In this document: in pieces, positions 8,522-15,730 of the stretch
Layout of the letters: every line of letters begins with the position of its first letter
Numbering within the stretch: the first letter of the stretch is position 1
Origin: an uncultured Lachnospiraceae bacterium
GTDB lineage: Bacteria; Bacillota; Clostridia; Lachnospirales; Lachnospiraceae
NCBI GenBank assembly: GCA_947594085.1
Contig: CANQEB010000020.1
Span: 1 to 17,291, forward strand
DNA: 17,291 nt
Reading direction: 5' to 3'
Made by a program: the position numbers and the translations under genes
Notes under the pieces: generated by a model
The model's database searches: none
Told to the model about the DNA's origin: nothing
What the model saw: the letters and a program-made list of their open reading frames with translations, nothing else

Positions 8522-8550
8522 ATTATATATTTTGTTCTACTATTTGTCAA
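8522..8550 (-). promoter_or_regulatory. Perfect consensus promoter for the antisense RNA
   Basis: On the minus strand TTGACA (8545-8550), 17 bp, TATAAT (8522-8527): 12 of 12 consensus positions with ideal spacing. It starts only 12 bp beyond the spoVAE stop codon and points away from it, across the toxin gene. No protein gene follows it on this strand before the adhesin, which supports an RNA product. Confidence 0.8.
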
Positions 8551-8561
8551 ACAAAAATTCA

Positions 8562-8921
8562 CTATTCGTCCTTCATTTTCGGATTGAAGATCCAGCTTGC
8601 CAGGTAGGAAAAGATCAGCGCTGCACTGATGCCAACCGCACTCGCCTTGAAACCGCCCTGGAACAGGCCCAACAAGCCATTTTCATCGACTGCCTCCTTT
8701 ACACCTTTCCAGAGTACATTCCCAAACCCGGGAAGCGGCACCGACGCTCCTGCGCCGGCAAATTCGATCAATGGCTCATATACGCCAACCGCACCGAGCA
8801 CCGCGCCCAGACACACCAGGATCACCATCACCCGTCCCGGCAGCAGTTTCGTCTTCTCTAATAAAATCTGAACCAGCGCGCAGATCAGTCCGCCGACCCA
8901 GAATGCATTGATATAGTCCAT
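8562..8921 (-). CDS. spoVAE: Stage V sporulation protein AE
   Basis: A 119-residue integral membrane protein with several hydrophobic segments (GGLICALVQIL, VMVILVCLGAVLGAVGVY and a C-terminal ISAALIFSYLASWIF) and the family stretch VPLPGFGNVLWKGVKEAV. The length equals that usual for SpoVAE/SpoVAEb. SpoVA proteins form the spore inner-membrane machinery for taking up calcium dipicolinate during sporulation and releasing it at germination. The start ATG at 8921 has AAGGAG seven bases before it. It lies 100 bp downstream of spoVAD on the same strand with no obvious terminator between, so the two are probably one operon. No terminator separates it from the antisense promoter downstream. Confidence 0.9.
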   Translation of the reverse strand: MDYINAFWVGGLICALVQILLEKTKLLPGRVMVILVCLGAVLGAVGVYEPLIEFAGAGASVPLPGFGNVLWKGVKEAVDENGLLGLFQGGFKASAVGISAALIFSYLASWIFNPKMKDE

Positions 8922-9021
8922 CGTCTCGCTCCTTTTTTCGGAATTTCATACAAGATAGCCTTCTCTTTCCTTATAGCTGTATCGTATTTCCCTTATTTCA
9001 TGCAATATTTTTAGCTGCCTC

Positions 9022-10038
9022 TCAGCAGTGCTCCAGCACGACCGCGTGCGCGATGCCCGGAATCGTCTGTCCCTCATTAAAGCTCACTTTCGAGAGCAGG
9101 GCCCCGGTAGGCGCGAAGAGCACGCGCTTCCAGATCCCCTGCTGCAGCTTCGGCAGGATCATCGCCGCGAGCACCACCGCCGAACAGCCGCAGCCGCTCC
9201 CGCCCGCGTGCGTGTCCTGTCTCTCGGCGTCATAGATCTCGATCCCGCAGTCGAGATGTTGCTGCGAAATATCGAAGCCTTGCTTGTCCAATAGATCGAT
9301 CAAAATTCGCTGGCCAACTGATCCAAGATCGCCGGTGATAATCTTGTCGTAGTCGGACGGCTGCCGTCCGAAATCCATGAGATTTTGTGCGATCGTGTCA
9401 CAGGCCGCAGGCGCCATGCACGCGCCCATGTTCATGTTGTCCTTCACGCCCATGTCGACGATCTTGCCAGGCGTCGCACCGCTGATTCTCACATGGCTCT
9501 TCTGGGTGGAAAGTACAAAGGCCCCGCTCCCGGTGACCGTCCAGGTAGCTGATAAGGGACGCTGATTTCCGTATCCCAGGGGAAACCGAAACTCCTTCTC
9601 GGCGCTGCCGAAGTGGCTTGATGTGACCGCCGCCGCATAATCCGCGTATCCGCCCGCAATCGCCATCGATGCCAAAGTAAGCGATTCGCCGCAGGTCGAG
9701 CATGCGCCGTACAGCCCGAACAGCGGAATGTTCGCCTCGTCATTGCCGAACGATGTCGCGATCAGCTGCGCCAGCAAATCACCGCCGAAAAGATAGCGAA
9801 TCTGCGCGCTCGTGAGCTCTGCTTTTCCGATCGCGGTCTGTAGCGCTTCCTGCTGCAGAGCGCTCTCTGCCTCCTCCCAGGTTTTCTCTCCGAGCTCTGC
9901 GTCTGGTGCCACCAGATCGAACTGCTCCCCGAGAGGGCCTTCGCCCTCCTTCGGGCCTACCACAGATGCACCGCTCAGGATATAAGGAGCTTCCCGAAAT
10001 TTGATGCTCTGCTCGCCTTTCATCTGATTCTCTGCCAT
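9022..10038 (-). CDS. spoVAD: Stage V sporulation protein AD
   Basis: With the start at ATG 10038 the protein has 338 residues, the usual length. That start has GGAG six bases before it, whereas the frame extends upstream only to a TTG at 10107 without a good site. Family features are IKFREAPYILSGASVVGPKE (12-31), GPLGEQFD (34-41) and the thiolase-like fold segment around GLYGACSTCGESLTLAS (108-124), followed by FPLGYGNQRPLSATWTVTG (152-170). SpoVAD is the soluble dipicolinic-acid-binding subunit of the spore SpoVA channel. It lies directly before spoVAE. The usual first partner, spoVAC, is not upstream; a divergent toxin-antitoxin pair is there instead. Confidence 0.93.
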   Translation of the reverse strand: MAENQMKGEQSIKFREAPYILSGASVVGPKEGEGPLGEQFDLVAPDAELGEKTWEEAESALQQEALQTAIGKAELTSAQIRYLFGGDLLAQLIATSFGNDEANIPLFGLYGACSTCGESLTLASMAIAGGYADYAAAVTSSHFGSAEKEFRFPLGYGNQRPLSATWTVTGSGAFVLSTQKSHVRISGATPGKIVDMGVKDNMNMGACMAPAACDTIAQNLMDFGRQPSDYDKIITGDLGSVGQRILIDLLDKQGFDISQQHLDCGIEIYDAERQDTHAGGSGCGCSAVVLAAMILPKLQQGIWKRVLFAPTGALLSKVSFNEGQTIPGIAHAVVLEHC

Positions 10039-10130
10039 ATCTGTCTCCGTTCCGCCGCCACAGGCAGCGATTTCGTTTTCTGAGAATATTGTGCCCCGAA
10101 TATACAAAACCTATACCAAAAATCTGGTTG

Positions 10131-10160
10131 TAGTATTTTCATTTCTGTGATACATTATTG
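10131..10160 (-). promoter_or_regulatory. Weak candidate sporulation (sigma-G/F-like) promoter for spoVAD-spoVAE
   Basis: Minus strand CAATA (10156-10160), 18 bp, AATACTA (10131-10137). The -10 matches the known sigma-G pattern CATACTA at six of seven positions, but the -35 is poor. spoVA operons are under sigma-G in other spore formers, which is why such a site was sought. It overlaps the region that must drive the divergent toxin-antitoxin genes. Confidence 0.25.
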
Positions 10161-10205
10161 GGTAGAAACAATCAAACAACATACATCATTATAAGGGGTG
10201 ATCAT

Positions 10206-10376
10206 ATGGAGCTAACAAAACATGAATCCCAAGATAGTTTCACGAAAAGCCAAACACTTCTCCACATGCTGGATAAGGGCATCGATGACATGGAAGCCGG
10301 AAGAGAGTTATCTTTGGAAGATGCCTTCACAAAAATAAATGAACTGAGAGATGCCAGAAAGAATGCAAAAATATAA
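10206..10376 (+). CDS. Antitoxin of a RelE/ParE-type toxin-antitoxin pair
   Basis: A 56-residue acidic, helical protein starting at ATG 10206 after AAGGGG (10193-10198). An upstream TTG at 10158 would add 16 residues but lacks a ribosome binding site. The C-terminal half, DKGIDDMEAGRELSLEDAF (23-41) followed by a charged INELRDAR helix, resembles the toxin-wrapping tail of short RelB/ParD-like antitoxins. No separate DNA-binding domain is obvious in so short a protein. The toxin gene overlaps its end by 14 bp in another frame, so the two are translationally coupled. Its AT-rich composition contrasts with spoVAD and plsC on either side. Confidence 0.75.
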   Translation: MELTKHESQDSFTKSQTLLHMLDKGIDDMEAGRELSLEDAFTKINELRDARKNAKI

Positions 10377-10701
10377 TGTTATACTGACATGGGAAGCAAT
10401 CCATGATGTGGCTGACATCGCAGACTACATTGAAAGTGAGTTTGGGCAAACACGAGCCAATCGTTTTCAAGATGACATAAAAAATGAAATGAGTCGATTA
10501 AGCTACACAGGTAGTACATTTCCCAAAACACGAATCATATATCGAAATTATTCCATTTATAAAAAGCCATTTCCGCCTTCTATCATTTTCTATATTCTTA
10601 TTGAATCCCGAAAAGAAATTCACATTCTCAGAGTATTACGAGAAGAACGTGATTGGCAACATATCTTGAGCAATACACACAATTATACATATCCTTCATA
10701 A
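10363..10701 (+). CDS. RelE/ParE family toxin
   Basis: The 112-residue protein begins YNVILTWEAIHDVADIADYI (4-23), the typical beta strand plus helix of the RelE/ParE fold. It ends with the family's strand and tail EIHILRVLREERDWQ (85-99), where a conserved Arg and basic residues lie. ATG 10363 is preferred over ATG 10351 because relatives start one to three residues before the first strand; the longer form would add four residues. By family it is either a gyrase poison (ParE) or a ribosome-dependent mRNase (RelE). The sequence alone does not decide. It converges with plsC, whose stop is 29 bp away, with no clear terminator in between. Confidence 0.85.
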   Translation: MQKYNVILTWEAIHDVADIADYIESEFGQTRANRFQDDIKNEMSRLSYTGSTFPKTRIIYRNYSIYKKPFPPSIIFYILIESRKEIHILRVLREERDWQHILSNTHNYTYPS

Positions 10702-10730
10702 TCCTGTGCAAAAGGAACAATAGCGCTCAG

Positions 10731-11453
10731 TCAGGAGACACCCTCTTCTACCTCCGCGATCTTTGCCTCGATCCGGCTCTTCACGAGTGCGGCGAGCTCC
10801 ACAGTCTTCATGCCCTCATACTCGCTGGGCAGAATCGGCTTCAGAAAATGTACCTGCACCTTCTGTCGAGCGATTGAGCCGGTATCGAATGCCTTGTAGG
10901 AATCCAGCAGCGCCACCGGGACAACCGGGCACTTTGCTTTCATTGCGCTCTTGAAGCTGCCCCCCTTGAAGTCGAGCAATTGGTTGCCGTTTTTGCTGCG
11001 CGTGCCCTCCGGAAATATGATATAGTTGCGTCCGTTGCCGACCTCCTCGGCTACCTGCAGGATCACCTTCATGCCTTGTCTGGGATCCTCGCGGTCCAGC
11101 GCGATTGCGTCCAGGCAGGCAAACACCTGCTTCAGAAATGGAATGTTGGCCAATTCTTTTTTCAGCACCACGGAGACCGGGCGTGTCATCACATGCAGGA
11201 TCGCAAGCACGTCAAACATGCCCTGGTGATTCGGATACAGAATATATCCGTCCTTGTCGGGCAAATTCTCCAGCCCGTGACAGTCGATGTCCACGCGGCC
11301 GCCCTTGATCGCACGCTTATCGATCAGTTTGATCAGAGCGAAGCGCTCCTCCAGTGTATAGTTTTCCGGGTGCCGCGACATCCGGATCAACCGGATCAGC
11401 CCGTACGGGACGAACCACAGATTCATCAGCACCATCCAGAAAATTCGTTTCAT
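10731..11453 (-). CDS. plsC: 1-acyl-sn-glycerol-3-phosphate acyltransferase
   Basis: A 240-residue protein with the acyltransferase motifs in order: NHQGMFD (75-81, catalytic His76 and Asp81), KKELANIPF (98-106) and FPEGTRSK (147-154). The N-terminal IFWMVLMNLWFVPYGLI is a membrane-anchoring hydrophobic stretch. It transfers an acyl chain to lysophosphatidic acid to make phosphatidic acid at the cytoplasmic membrane. ATG 11453 was chosen because AGGAGG lies seven bases before it; an in-frame ATG at 11501 has no such site. It follows the HAD phosphatase gene on the same strand after 106 bp and could be co-transcribed with it. Confidence 0.93.
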   Translation of the reverse strand: MKRIFWMVLMNLWFVPYGLIRLIRMSRHPENYTLEERFALIKLIDKRAIKGGRVDIDCHGLENLPDKDGYILYPNHQGMFDVLAILHVMTRPVSVVLKKELANIPFLKQVFACLDAIALDREDPRQGMKVILQVAEEVGNGRNYIIFPEGTRSKNGNQLLDFKGGSFKSAMKAKCPVVPVALLDSYKAFDTGSIARQKVQVHFLKPILPSEYEGMKTVELAALVKSRIEAKIAEVEEGVS

Positions 11454-11520
11454 ATGTTGTCCTCCTGTCTCCGGGCCTTTTTGCTGGCTCCAGATTTTCA
11501 TAGACTACTTGACACTACTC

Positions 11521-11538
11521 TCCGGGCGCTCTCCCGGA
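11521..11538 (-). other. Short GC-rich hairpin between the HAD gene and plsC
   Basis: TCCGGG (11521-11526) and CCCGGA (11533-11538) form a perfect 6-bp stem with a 6-nt loop. No U-run follows on either strand, so it is not a convincing terminator. It may be a processing or stability element if the two genes share a transcript. Confidence 0.3.
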
Positions 11539-11559
11539 ACACTCTCTTTCCCAGCTTCT

Positions 11560-12201
11560 TCAACCCTCAGCAATCAGATCTGTCAGCTCCGCAAACGTCT
11601 CAATCTTCGCGTCCCAGCGGTCCGCCTGACCGAAGCCGTACTCCGCAAATACAAACGGCACATGCGCCTGGCCAGCCGCGTCACAGTCTCCTTGCGTGTC
11701 GCCGACGTAGACCGGCGATTCGAGATGGTTTCGCTCCACGATCAGCCGGATGTTGTCCGCCTTACCTTTTCCGGTGTTTCCGTAGCACTCGATATCCGTG
11801 ATATACGGGCCGAGGCCGGTCTTGTCCAGAAACAGCTCAATATACCCGGACTGGCAATTGCTCACGATAAACAGCCGCACGGATTCGGACAATTCTTGGA
11901 TCGTGTCCGCGACGCCCGGATAACAGATCCGGCACTCATCTGCTTCGAGCGCTTCCTGCTCGTAAACGCAGCACAGATCCATGACCTGTTCCTGCTTCGC
12001 CTCGGAGACCTGCGGCAGCAGCCGCGCGGCGATCGCCGCCATTGTCAGTCCGAACAACCCTTTCAGCACATTTGCCGTGACCGTTACATCCTCATATCCG
12101 CACTCCCGGACCGCTCGCGTCCACGCGCCCGCCACGATTCCCGTCGAGTCCCACAGCGTGCCGTCGACGTCAAGTATGATGCTATCGATCTTCTTTCCCA
12201 T
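11560..12201 (-). CDS. HAD-superfamily hydrolase (phosphoglycolate phosphatase-like)
   Basis: 213 residues with all four HAD motifs: DVDGT (11-15, nucleophile Asp11 and acid/base Asp13), Ser114 in FIVSNCQ, Lys145 or Lys147 in GNTGKGKADN, and GDTQGD with Asp168 and Asp172. The helical insert between motifs I and II (about 18-90) is the cap of the PGP/beta-phosphoglucomutase class. It should be a magnesium-dependent phosphatase for a small phosphorylated metabolite; the substrate cannot be read from the sequence. The start at ATG 12201 follows GGGAGGAG closely. It lies upstream of plsC on the same strand. Confidence 0.88.
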   Translation of the reverse strand: MGKKIDSIILDVDGTLWDSTGIVAGAWTRAVRECGYEDVTVTANVLKGLFGLTMAAIAARLLPQVSEAKQEQVMDLCCVYEQEALEADECRICYPGVADTIQELSESVRLFIVSNCQSGYIELFLDKTGLGPYITDIECYGNTGKGKADNIRLIVERNHLESPVYVGDTQGDCDAAGQAHVPFVFAEYGFGQADRWDAKIETFAELTDLIAEG

Positions 12202-12253
12202 CCTGCTCCTCCCGTTTCGCGTCAGGTTTTCCCATGTTTCAGTCTACCATGAC

Positions 12254-12312
12254 AAAAATACTGCAGAACTTCCACTCCGGCGTCATACCGGATGAATCCA
12301 GTCCTGCAGTAT
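12254..12312 (-). terminator. Intrinsic terminator after the SH3 lipoprotein gene
   Basis: On the minus strand a perfect 9-bp stem, ATACTGCAG (12304-12312) with CTGCAGTAT (12258-12266), is extended inward by ACT/AGT and CCGG/CCGG pairing and followed at once by TTTT (12254-12257). It lies 100 bp beyond the lipoprotein stop codon and before the HAD gene, so it separates those two transcription units. Confidence 0.8.
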
Positions 12313-12411
12313 CCTTTGATCTGGAATTCTCAATCATCTGCGCACCGTCCGCCGCGCTGCCGGCATCCATCGCTCTGCCGCCGGCTCACTTGCCCTCCTG
12401 CGCGGCTATGA

Positions 12412-13893
12412 TCAACCGCTCACACTCGTCGCATAGAGGTCGCCGTTCGACAGTGTCCCGGAATAGTCAATCATCGCCGAAATGTGCAGCCCTTCCTGGA
12501 GCCCGCTTGTCGTGCTCACGGAAGCATCCGTGTAGTTGATCGAGTACGTATTGCCATCGTCGCCCTGAATGACGATCGTATTGTTGCCGACACTCGTGAT
12601 CTTGCCGCTGACCGGCCCGACATTCGTGTTCGTGCCGCCGTCTGTGCCACCCTGGTTGTTCGAGTTGCCCGCGTATGTGTTCGTATCGCTCAGATAGGAT
12701 TTCGAAATATACCCGGTCGCACCGTTTACCGACACCATGTACCAGTTCGGCGTCTCACCGACCACATTGACGGTCGTTCCGCCGCTCAGACTGCTCACGA
12801 CACCGCTGCTCGTGCCTGGCTGTGCCCGGAGATTAACTTCTGTCGTCGTATAATACGTGTAGCCTGTGCCGTAATCGACATAGCTGTTCAGCTCACCGGT
12901 CACTTGCGCCTCGCCCTGAGAATCCGTAGTCTCGGTCTCGGTCTGTACCTGATCGCGCGTAAGGAATGCCTTATTCACATAGCCGGTGGTTCCATTGTAG
13001 TTAATCTTGAACCACTCAGAGGACTCTCCAACCACCGTCACCGCTGTACCGGGAGCCAGAGATCCGACTATACTCGCGTCAGATTCTGTGCTCGGCTCCA
13101 TGCGGACATTTACCGTATCTGACGCATACAGGGTAACGCTCGCCCCGTAGTCTGTCATCGACGCGAGCTGGCTCGCCGCGCCGGCGCCGGTCCCGGACTG
13201 ACTCTCTGAACCGTTCTTGTTCACGACATTGCCTGGCATCGCGCTGAATACATTGTTGCGCAGAACAGTGAAACTCTCCACCGACTTCTGCACGGAATCC
13301 AGCAGCGCCTTGTTGTCGTCAAGCACAGTACCTGTAATCACGTACGCCTGTGAGTCGGCAATGATCCCGTACGTCACCGCGTAAACCCACATGCTTGTCG
13401 CGTTGTACTTTACCACGTACTCATATGTATCAATCGTCGCGGAGCTGAGATTCTCAAACTCCACAACCTCAAATGCATTCGCATCCGGATATTGTCCGGT
13501 CAGGCTCGTCTTCAGCTCATCCTCAGACTTCGCCACGGAAAGATTTCGCATAGCAGTGGCGTCTGCTGCATGGACAATACTGATCATAGCGGCATTTCCA
13601 GAGGAAAACACTCTCATCTCATCCGCGTCTTGCTGCACCGCCCACGTGCTGTCTGGCAACGTGATACGAATGCTACGGTCCTGCGATGTATATGCGACAT
13701 TGGTCTTTATCTCGGTCTCAGGCTCAGTCTGCGTCTCAGATTCGGTCTGCGGTGCCTTCGTCTCGGATTCGGTCTGCGGCGCTTCGGTCTCCTTCGGCTT
13801 CTCCTTGGACCCTCCGCATCCTGTCGCGAGACACATCATGGCCAGTGACATCGCAAGAGCTGACAAAGCCACTCGCGCTCTTTTATTCAACAT
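12412..13893 (-). CDS. Secreted lipoprotein with two bacterial SH3 (SH3b) domains
   Basis: 493 residues. The signal peptide carries a lipobox ending LATGC, so Cys26 should be lipidated and anchored in the membrane facing the wall. Residues 30-63 form a Thr/Glu/Pro linker (TESE and TEPE units). Residues 70-215 form a mixed alpha/beta domain resembling PsbP/DcrB-type extracytoplasmic proteins, though this assignment is weak. Two SH3b domains follow (about 252-312 and 345-402), each with the VNxRxxP...G....W...NG.TGY pattern, known from proteins that touch peptidoglycan or peptides. The tail 429-493 is a small beta-rich domain (GKITSVGNNTIVIQG...). No catalytic domain is visible. ATG 13893 follows GGAGGG six bases upstream. 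A role at the cell wall is likely; its target is unknown. Confidence 0.85.
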   Translation of the reverse strand: MLNKRARVALSALAMSLAMMCLATGCGGSKEKPKETEAPQTESETKAPQTESETQTEPETEIKTNVAYTSQDRSIRITLPDSTWAVQQDADEMRVFSSGNAAMISIVHAADATAMRNLSVAKSEDELKTSLTGQYPDANAFEVVEFENLSSATIDTYEYVVKYNATSMWVYAVTYGIIADSQAYVITGTVLDDNKALLDSVQKSVESFTVLRNNVFSAMPGNVVNKNGSESQSGTGAGAASQLASMTDYGASVTLYASDTVNVRMEPSTESDASIVGSLAPGTAVTVVGESSEWFKINYNGTTGYVNKAFLTRDQVQTETETTDSQGEAQVTGELNSYVDYGTGYTYYTTTEVNLRAQPGTSSGVVSSLSGGTTVNVVGETPNWYMVSVNGATGYISKSYLSDTNTYAGNSNNQGGTDGGTNTNVGPVSGKITSVGNNTIVIQGDDGNTYSINYTDASVSTTSGLQEGLHISAMIDYSGTLSNGDLYATSVSG

Positions 13894-13910
13894 GTAACAC
13901 CCTCCAATCT

Positions 13911-14168
13911 TTATCTCCCTGACATATTACTATGACTCACTCTCTGCTCTGGTTCCCCTTCTGAATCAAAGCAAAAAGCCGGTATCAAAAATAACACCAG
14001 TGTAATAATACCATGCATTATCCGCTTCTGCAAGTCACACACTGATAATTCATGTTCTGATATTATAATCTTAATATTTCCGTAAACGCTTTGTAATTTT
14101 TGTAATTCGTCCACCCACTTCTCTAAATCATACAGCAGACAACCGTTCTCCGCGTCAGTCGATCTCAT
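13911..14168 (-). CDS. Doubtful small membrane protein ORF
   Basis: An 85-codon frame starting 37 bp beyond the dgt stop. The translation has an N-terminal amphipathic stretch (LYDLEKWVDELQKLQ) and one hydrophobic segment (GIITLVLFLIPAFCF). I do not recognise a family. Against it: the ribosome binding site is poor, its AT-rich composition differs from dgt, and a good extended -10 promoter for the lipoprotein gene lies inside it. It may be a decayed gene or chance. The remainder of the dgt-lipoprotein gap holds nothing else I can support. Confidence 0.3.
   Translation of the reverse strand: MRSTDAENGCLLYDLEKWVDELQKLQSVYGNIKIIISEHELSVCDLQKRIMHGIITLVLFLIPAFCFDSEGEPEQRVSHSNMSGR
14005..14033 (-). 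promoter_or_regulatory. Promoter of the SH3 lipoprotein gene
   Basis: Minus strand TTGCAG (14028-14033), 17 bp, TATTAT (14005-14010), with TGG just before the -10 giving an extended -10 element that can offset the poor -35. Transcription from near 13998 would give a leader of about 105 nt. Confidence 0.5.
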
Positions 14169-14205
14169 GCAACTTCTGGTGCCGTCGATTCACGCAGCTA
14201 TGTTG

Positions 14206-15624
14206 TCAGTCGATCCCGTTCAGCTCCTGGTACAATCGTTTCGCGTAGCTGTCCGTCATTCCACACACATAGTCCGTCACGAGCAGGAGCCGCAGGTAAA
14301 GTCTCTCCCCCTCGCTCTTGCCGTCTGCATAGGTGTGGTAGGCCTGCTTATAATTTTCCGAAATCAGTGTCATCAACTTCTCTTCCACGTCGCTCTGTTT
14401 CACTTCCGTGTCATAGTAGAGCGCGGCATTCACAAAATGCTTCAGGTGGAAATTCAAGACCGTGTTCGCTGAGATCTCCAGCTTGTAGATCGGGGTCGAA
14501 GTAAATGCGTATCGGTAGGCCACGTCCTGCAGAAGCTTGATCTGACCCTTGGCGTATGTATATTCAAACAGGTCGTTGCGGTAAGTTCCCTCCATGATTT
14601 GCGGGTAGTTGTTGACAAATCCGTAAGTCGCACACGTAATAAGAAAGCCTTGCATGCGCACGAGGAAATTCTGCACGGCAAACTCTTCGCGATCTGCGAT
14701 ATGGCGCTTTTTCGCGGTCTCGTATTTTTCCCGCAGGATCTGGGCGGGGTTGAAATATTCCAGCTCGCGCGCGTTCGCGTTCTGCTCGTACTGCTCCAGC
14801 TCATGCAGCAGCTCCACATAGGAAATGCAGCCCTTCTTGTACGCGTCCTCAATATCCGCCGTGCTGTAAGCGATGTCGTCTGCCGCCTCGAGGATAAACG
14901 TCAGCGGGTGGCGCATTCCGTCTGTCCCGGCCGCAGATGCGATTCTGTGGTACAACTCCTGCTCCGCCAGAAAATAACCCATTTTTTTTGTCCTGATATC
15001 TCTGCTATGCTCGTCAATCTGCGTGGATGGCACGGGATATTTGACAATCGTATTCAGGAGGGCATATGTCAGGTTCATGCCATTTTCGTCTACCAGAAAA
15101 TGAAGCTTGCTCAGAAGCCTTAGCGCCTGCGCGTTGCCTTCAAAATTGTAGAAATCCGCCAGCATTTGCTTGTTCAAAAGCTGCGTCACCGGCCTGCCTT
15201 TGTACATGAGCTTCGGCAAATATGTCTTGAACCACTCTCGGATCGCCGTCTCCCCGAAATGTCCGAAGGGCGGATTGCCGATGTCGTGGACCAGCCCTGC
15301 GCACTGCAGAATATTGCAGACATCTTCCTTCATCTGCAGGTCAAATTGCGGATCTCTGTTGTTTTGGATGATGTCCTGGGAGATCGTCTGCCCCAGAGAT
15401 TTTGCAATCGAAGACACTTCCAGCGAATGGGTCAGTCTTGTGCGGATAAAATCGCTCTTGTCGAGCGGAAATACCTGCGTCTTGTCCTGCAATCTCCGGA
15501 GCGACGCGCTGCCGATGATCCGATGATAGTCTTTCTCAAATTCACTTCTCAAATCCTTGCCGGACACATGGCGCGTGGTCGTAGAGCGCGCGCGCTGCGC
15601 CGCCAGAAGAGTCGTCCATTCCAT
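14206..15624 (-). CDS. dgt: Deoxyguanosinetriphosphate triphosphohydrolase (dGTPase)
   Basis: 472 residues of the HD superfamily. The N-terminal signature FEKDYHRIIGSASLRRLQDK (29-48) is followed by RTRLTHSLEV with metal ligand His66, then AGLVHDIGNPPFGHFGE, containing the HD pair His113-Asp114 and His122. A later EAADDIAYSTADIEDA supplies the usual downstream Asp. The enzyme removes triphosphate from dGTP, or other dNTPs in related forms, and so tunes deoxynucleotide pools in the cytoplasm. ATG 15624 follows AAGGAG nine bases upstream. The amidohydrolase gene precedes it on the same strand, but a 78-bp palindrome fills almost all of the space between. Confidence 0.93.
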   Translation of the reverse strand: MEWTTLLAAQRARSTTTRHVSGKDLRSEFEKDYHRIIGSASLRRLQDKTQVFPLDKSDFIRTRLTHSLEVSSIAKSLGQTISQDIIQNNRDPQFDLQMKEDVCNILQCAGLVHDIGNPPFGHFGETAIREWFKTYLPKLMYKGRPVTQLLNKQMLADFYNFEGNAQALRLLSKLHFLVDENGMNLTYALLNTIVKYPVPSTQIDEHSRDIRTKKMGYFLAEQELYHRIASAAGTDGMRHPLTFILEAADDIAYSTADIEDAYKKGCISYVELLHELEQYEQNANARELEYFNPAQILREKYETAKKRHIADREEFAVQNFLVRMQGFLITCATYGFVNNYPQIMEGTYRNDLFEYTYAKGQIKLLQDVAYRYAFTSTPIYKLEISANTVLNFHLKHFVNAALYYDTEVKQSDVEEKLMTLISENYKQAYHTYADGKSEGERLYLRLLLVTDYVCGMTDSYAKRLYQELNGID

Positions 15625-15652
15625 AGTATATCGCTCCTTATATTGAAGTTGG

Positions 15653-15730
15653 CTTCGTGTTTAATTCATTAAGGACACAACACAGCCCGGCAAAGGGGCT
15701 TGCTGTGTCTTTAGTGAACTAAACACGAAG
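15653..15730. repeat. 78-bp near-perfect palindrome between amidohydrolase and dgt
   Basis: Outer arms CTTCGTGTTTA (15653-15663) and TAAACACGAAG (15720-15730) pair perfectly. Pairing continues inward for 27 positions with only one mismatch and two wobbles on the plus strand, then further to an inner stem AGCCC (15684-15688) with GGGCT (15696-15700) and a 7-nt loop. Both strands fold about equally well. There is no U-run, so it is not a standard terminator. The right arm overlaps the last codons and stop of the amidohydrolase gene; the left arm ends 28 bp before the dgt start. It resembles a mobile palindromic unit or an RNase III-type processing site. Confidence 0.8.

Noticed and set aside
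10980..11801. Plus-strand 273-codon frame across plsC and the HAD gene
   Set aside because: It is antisense to two genes with full catalytic motifs and spans their intergenic gap; low-complexity translation without a family.
12239..12370. Minus-strand 43-codon frame after the lipoprotein gene
   Set aside because: It has no ribosome binding site and includes the terminator hairpin within its sequence; most likely chance.
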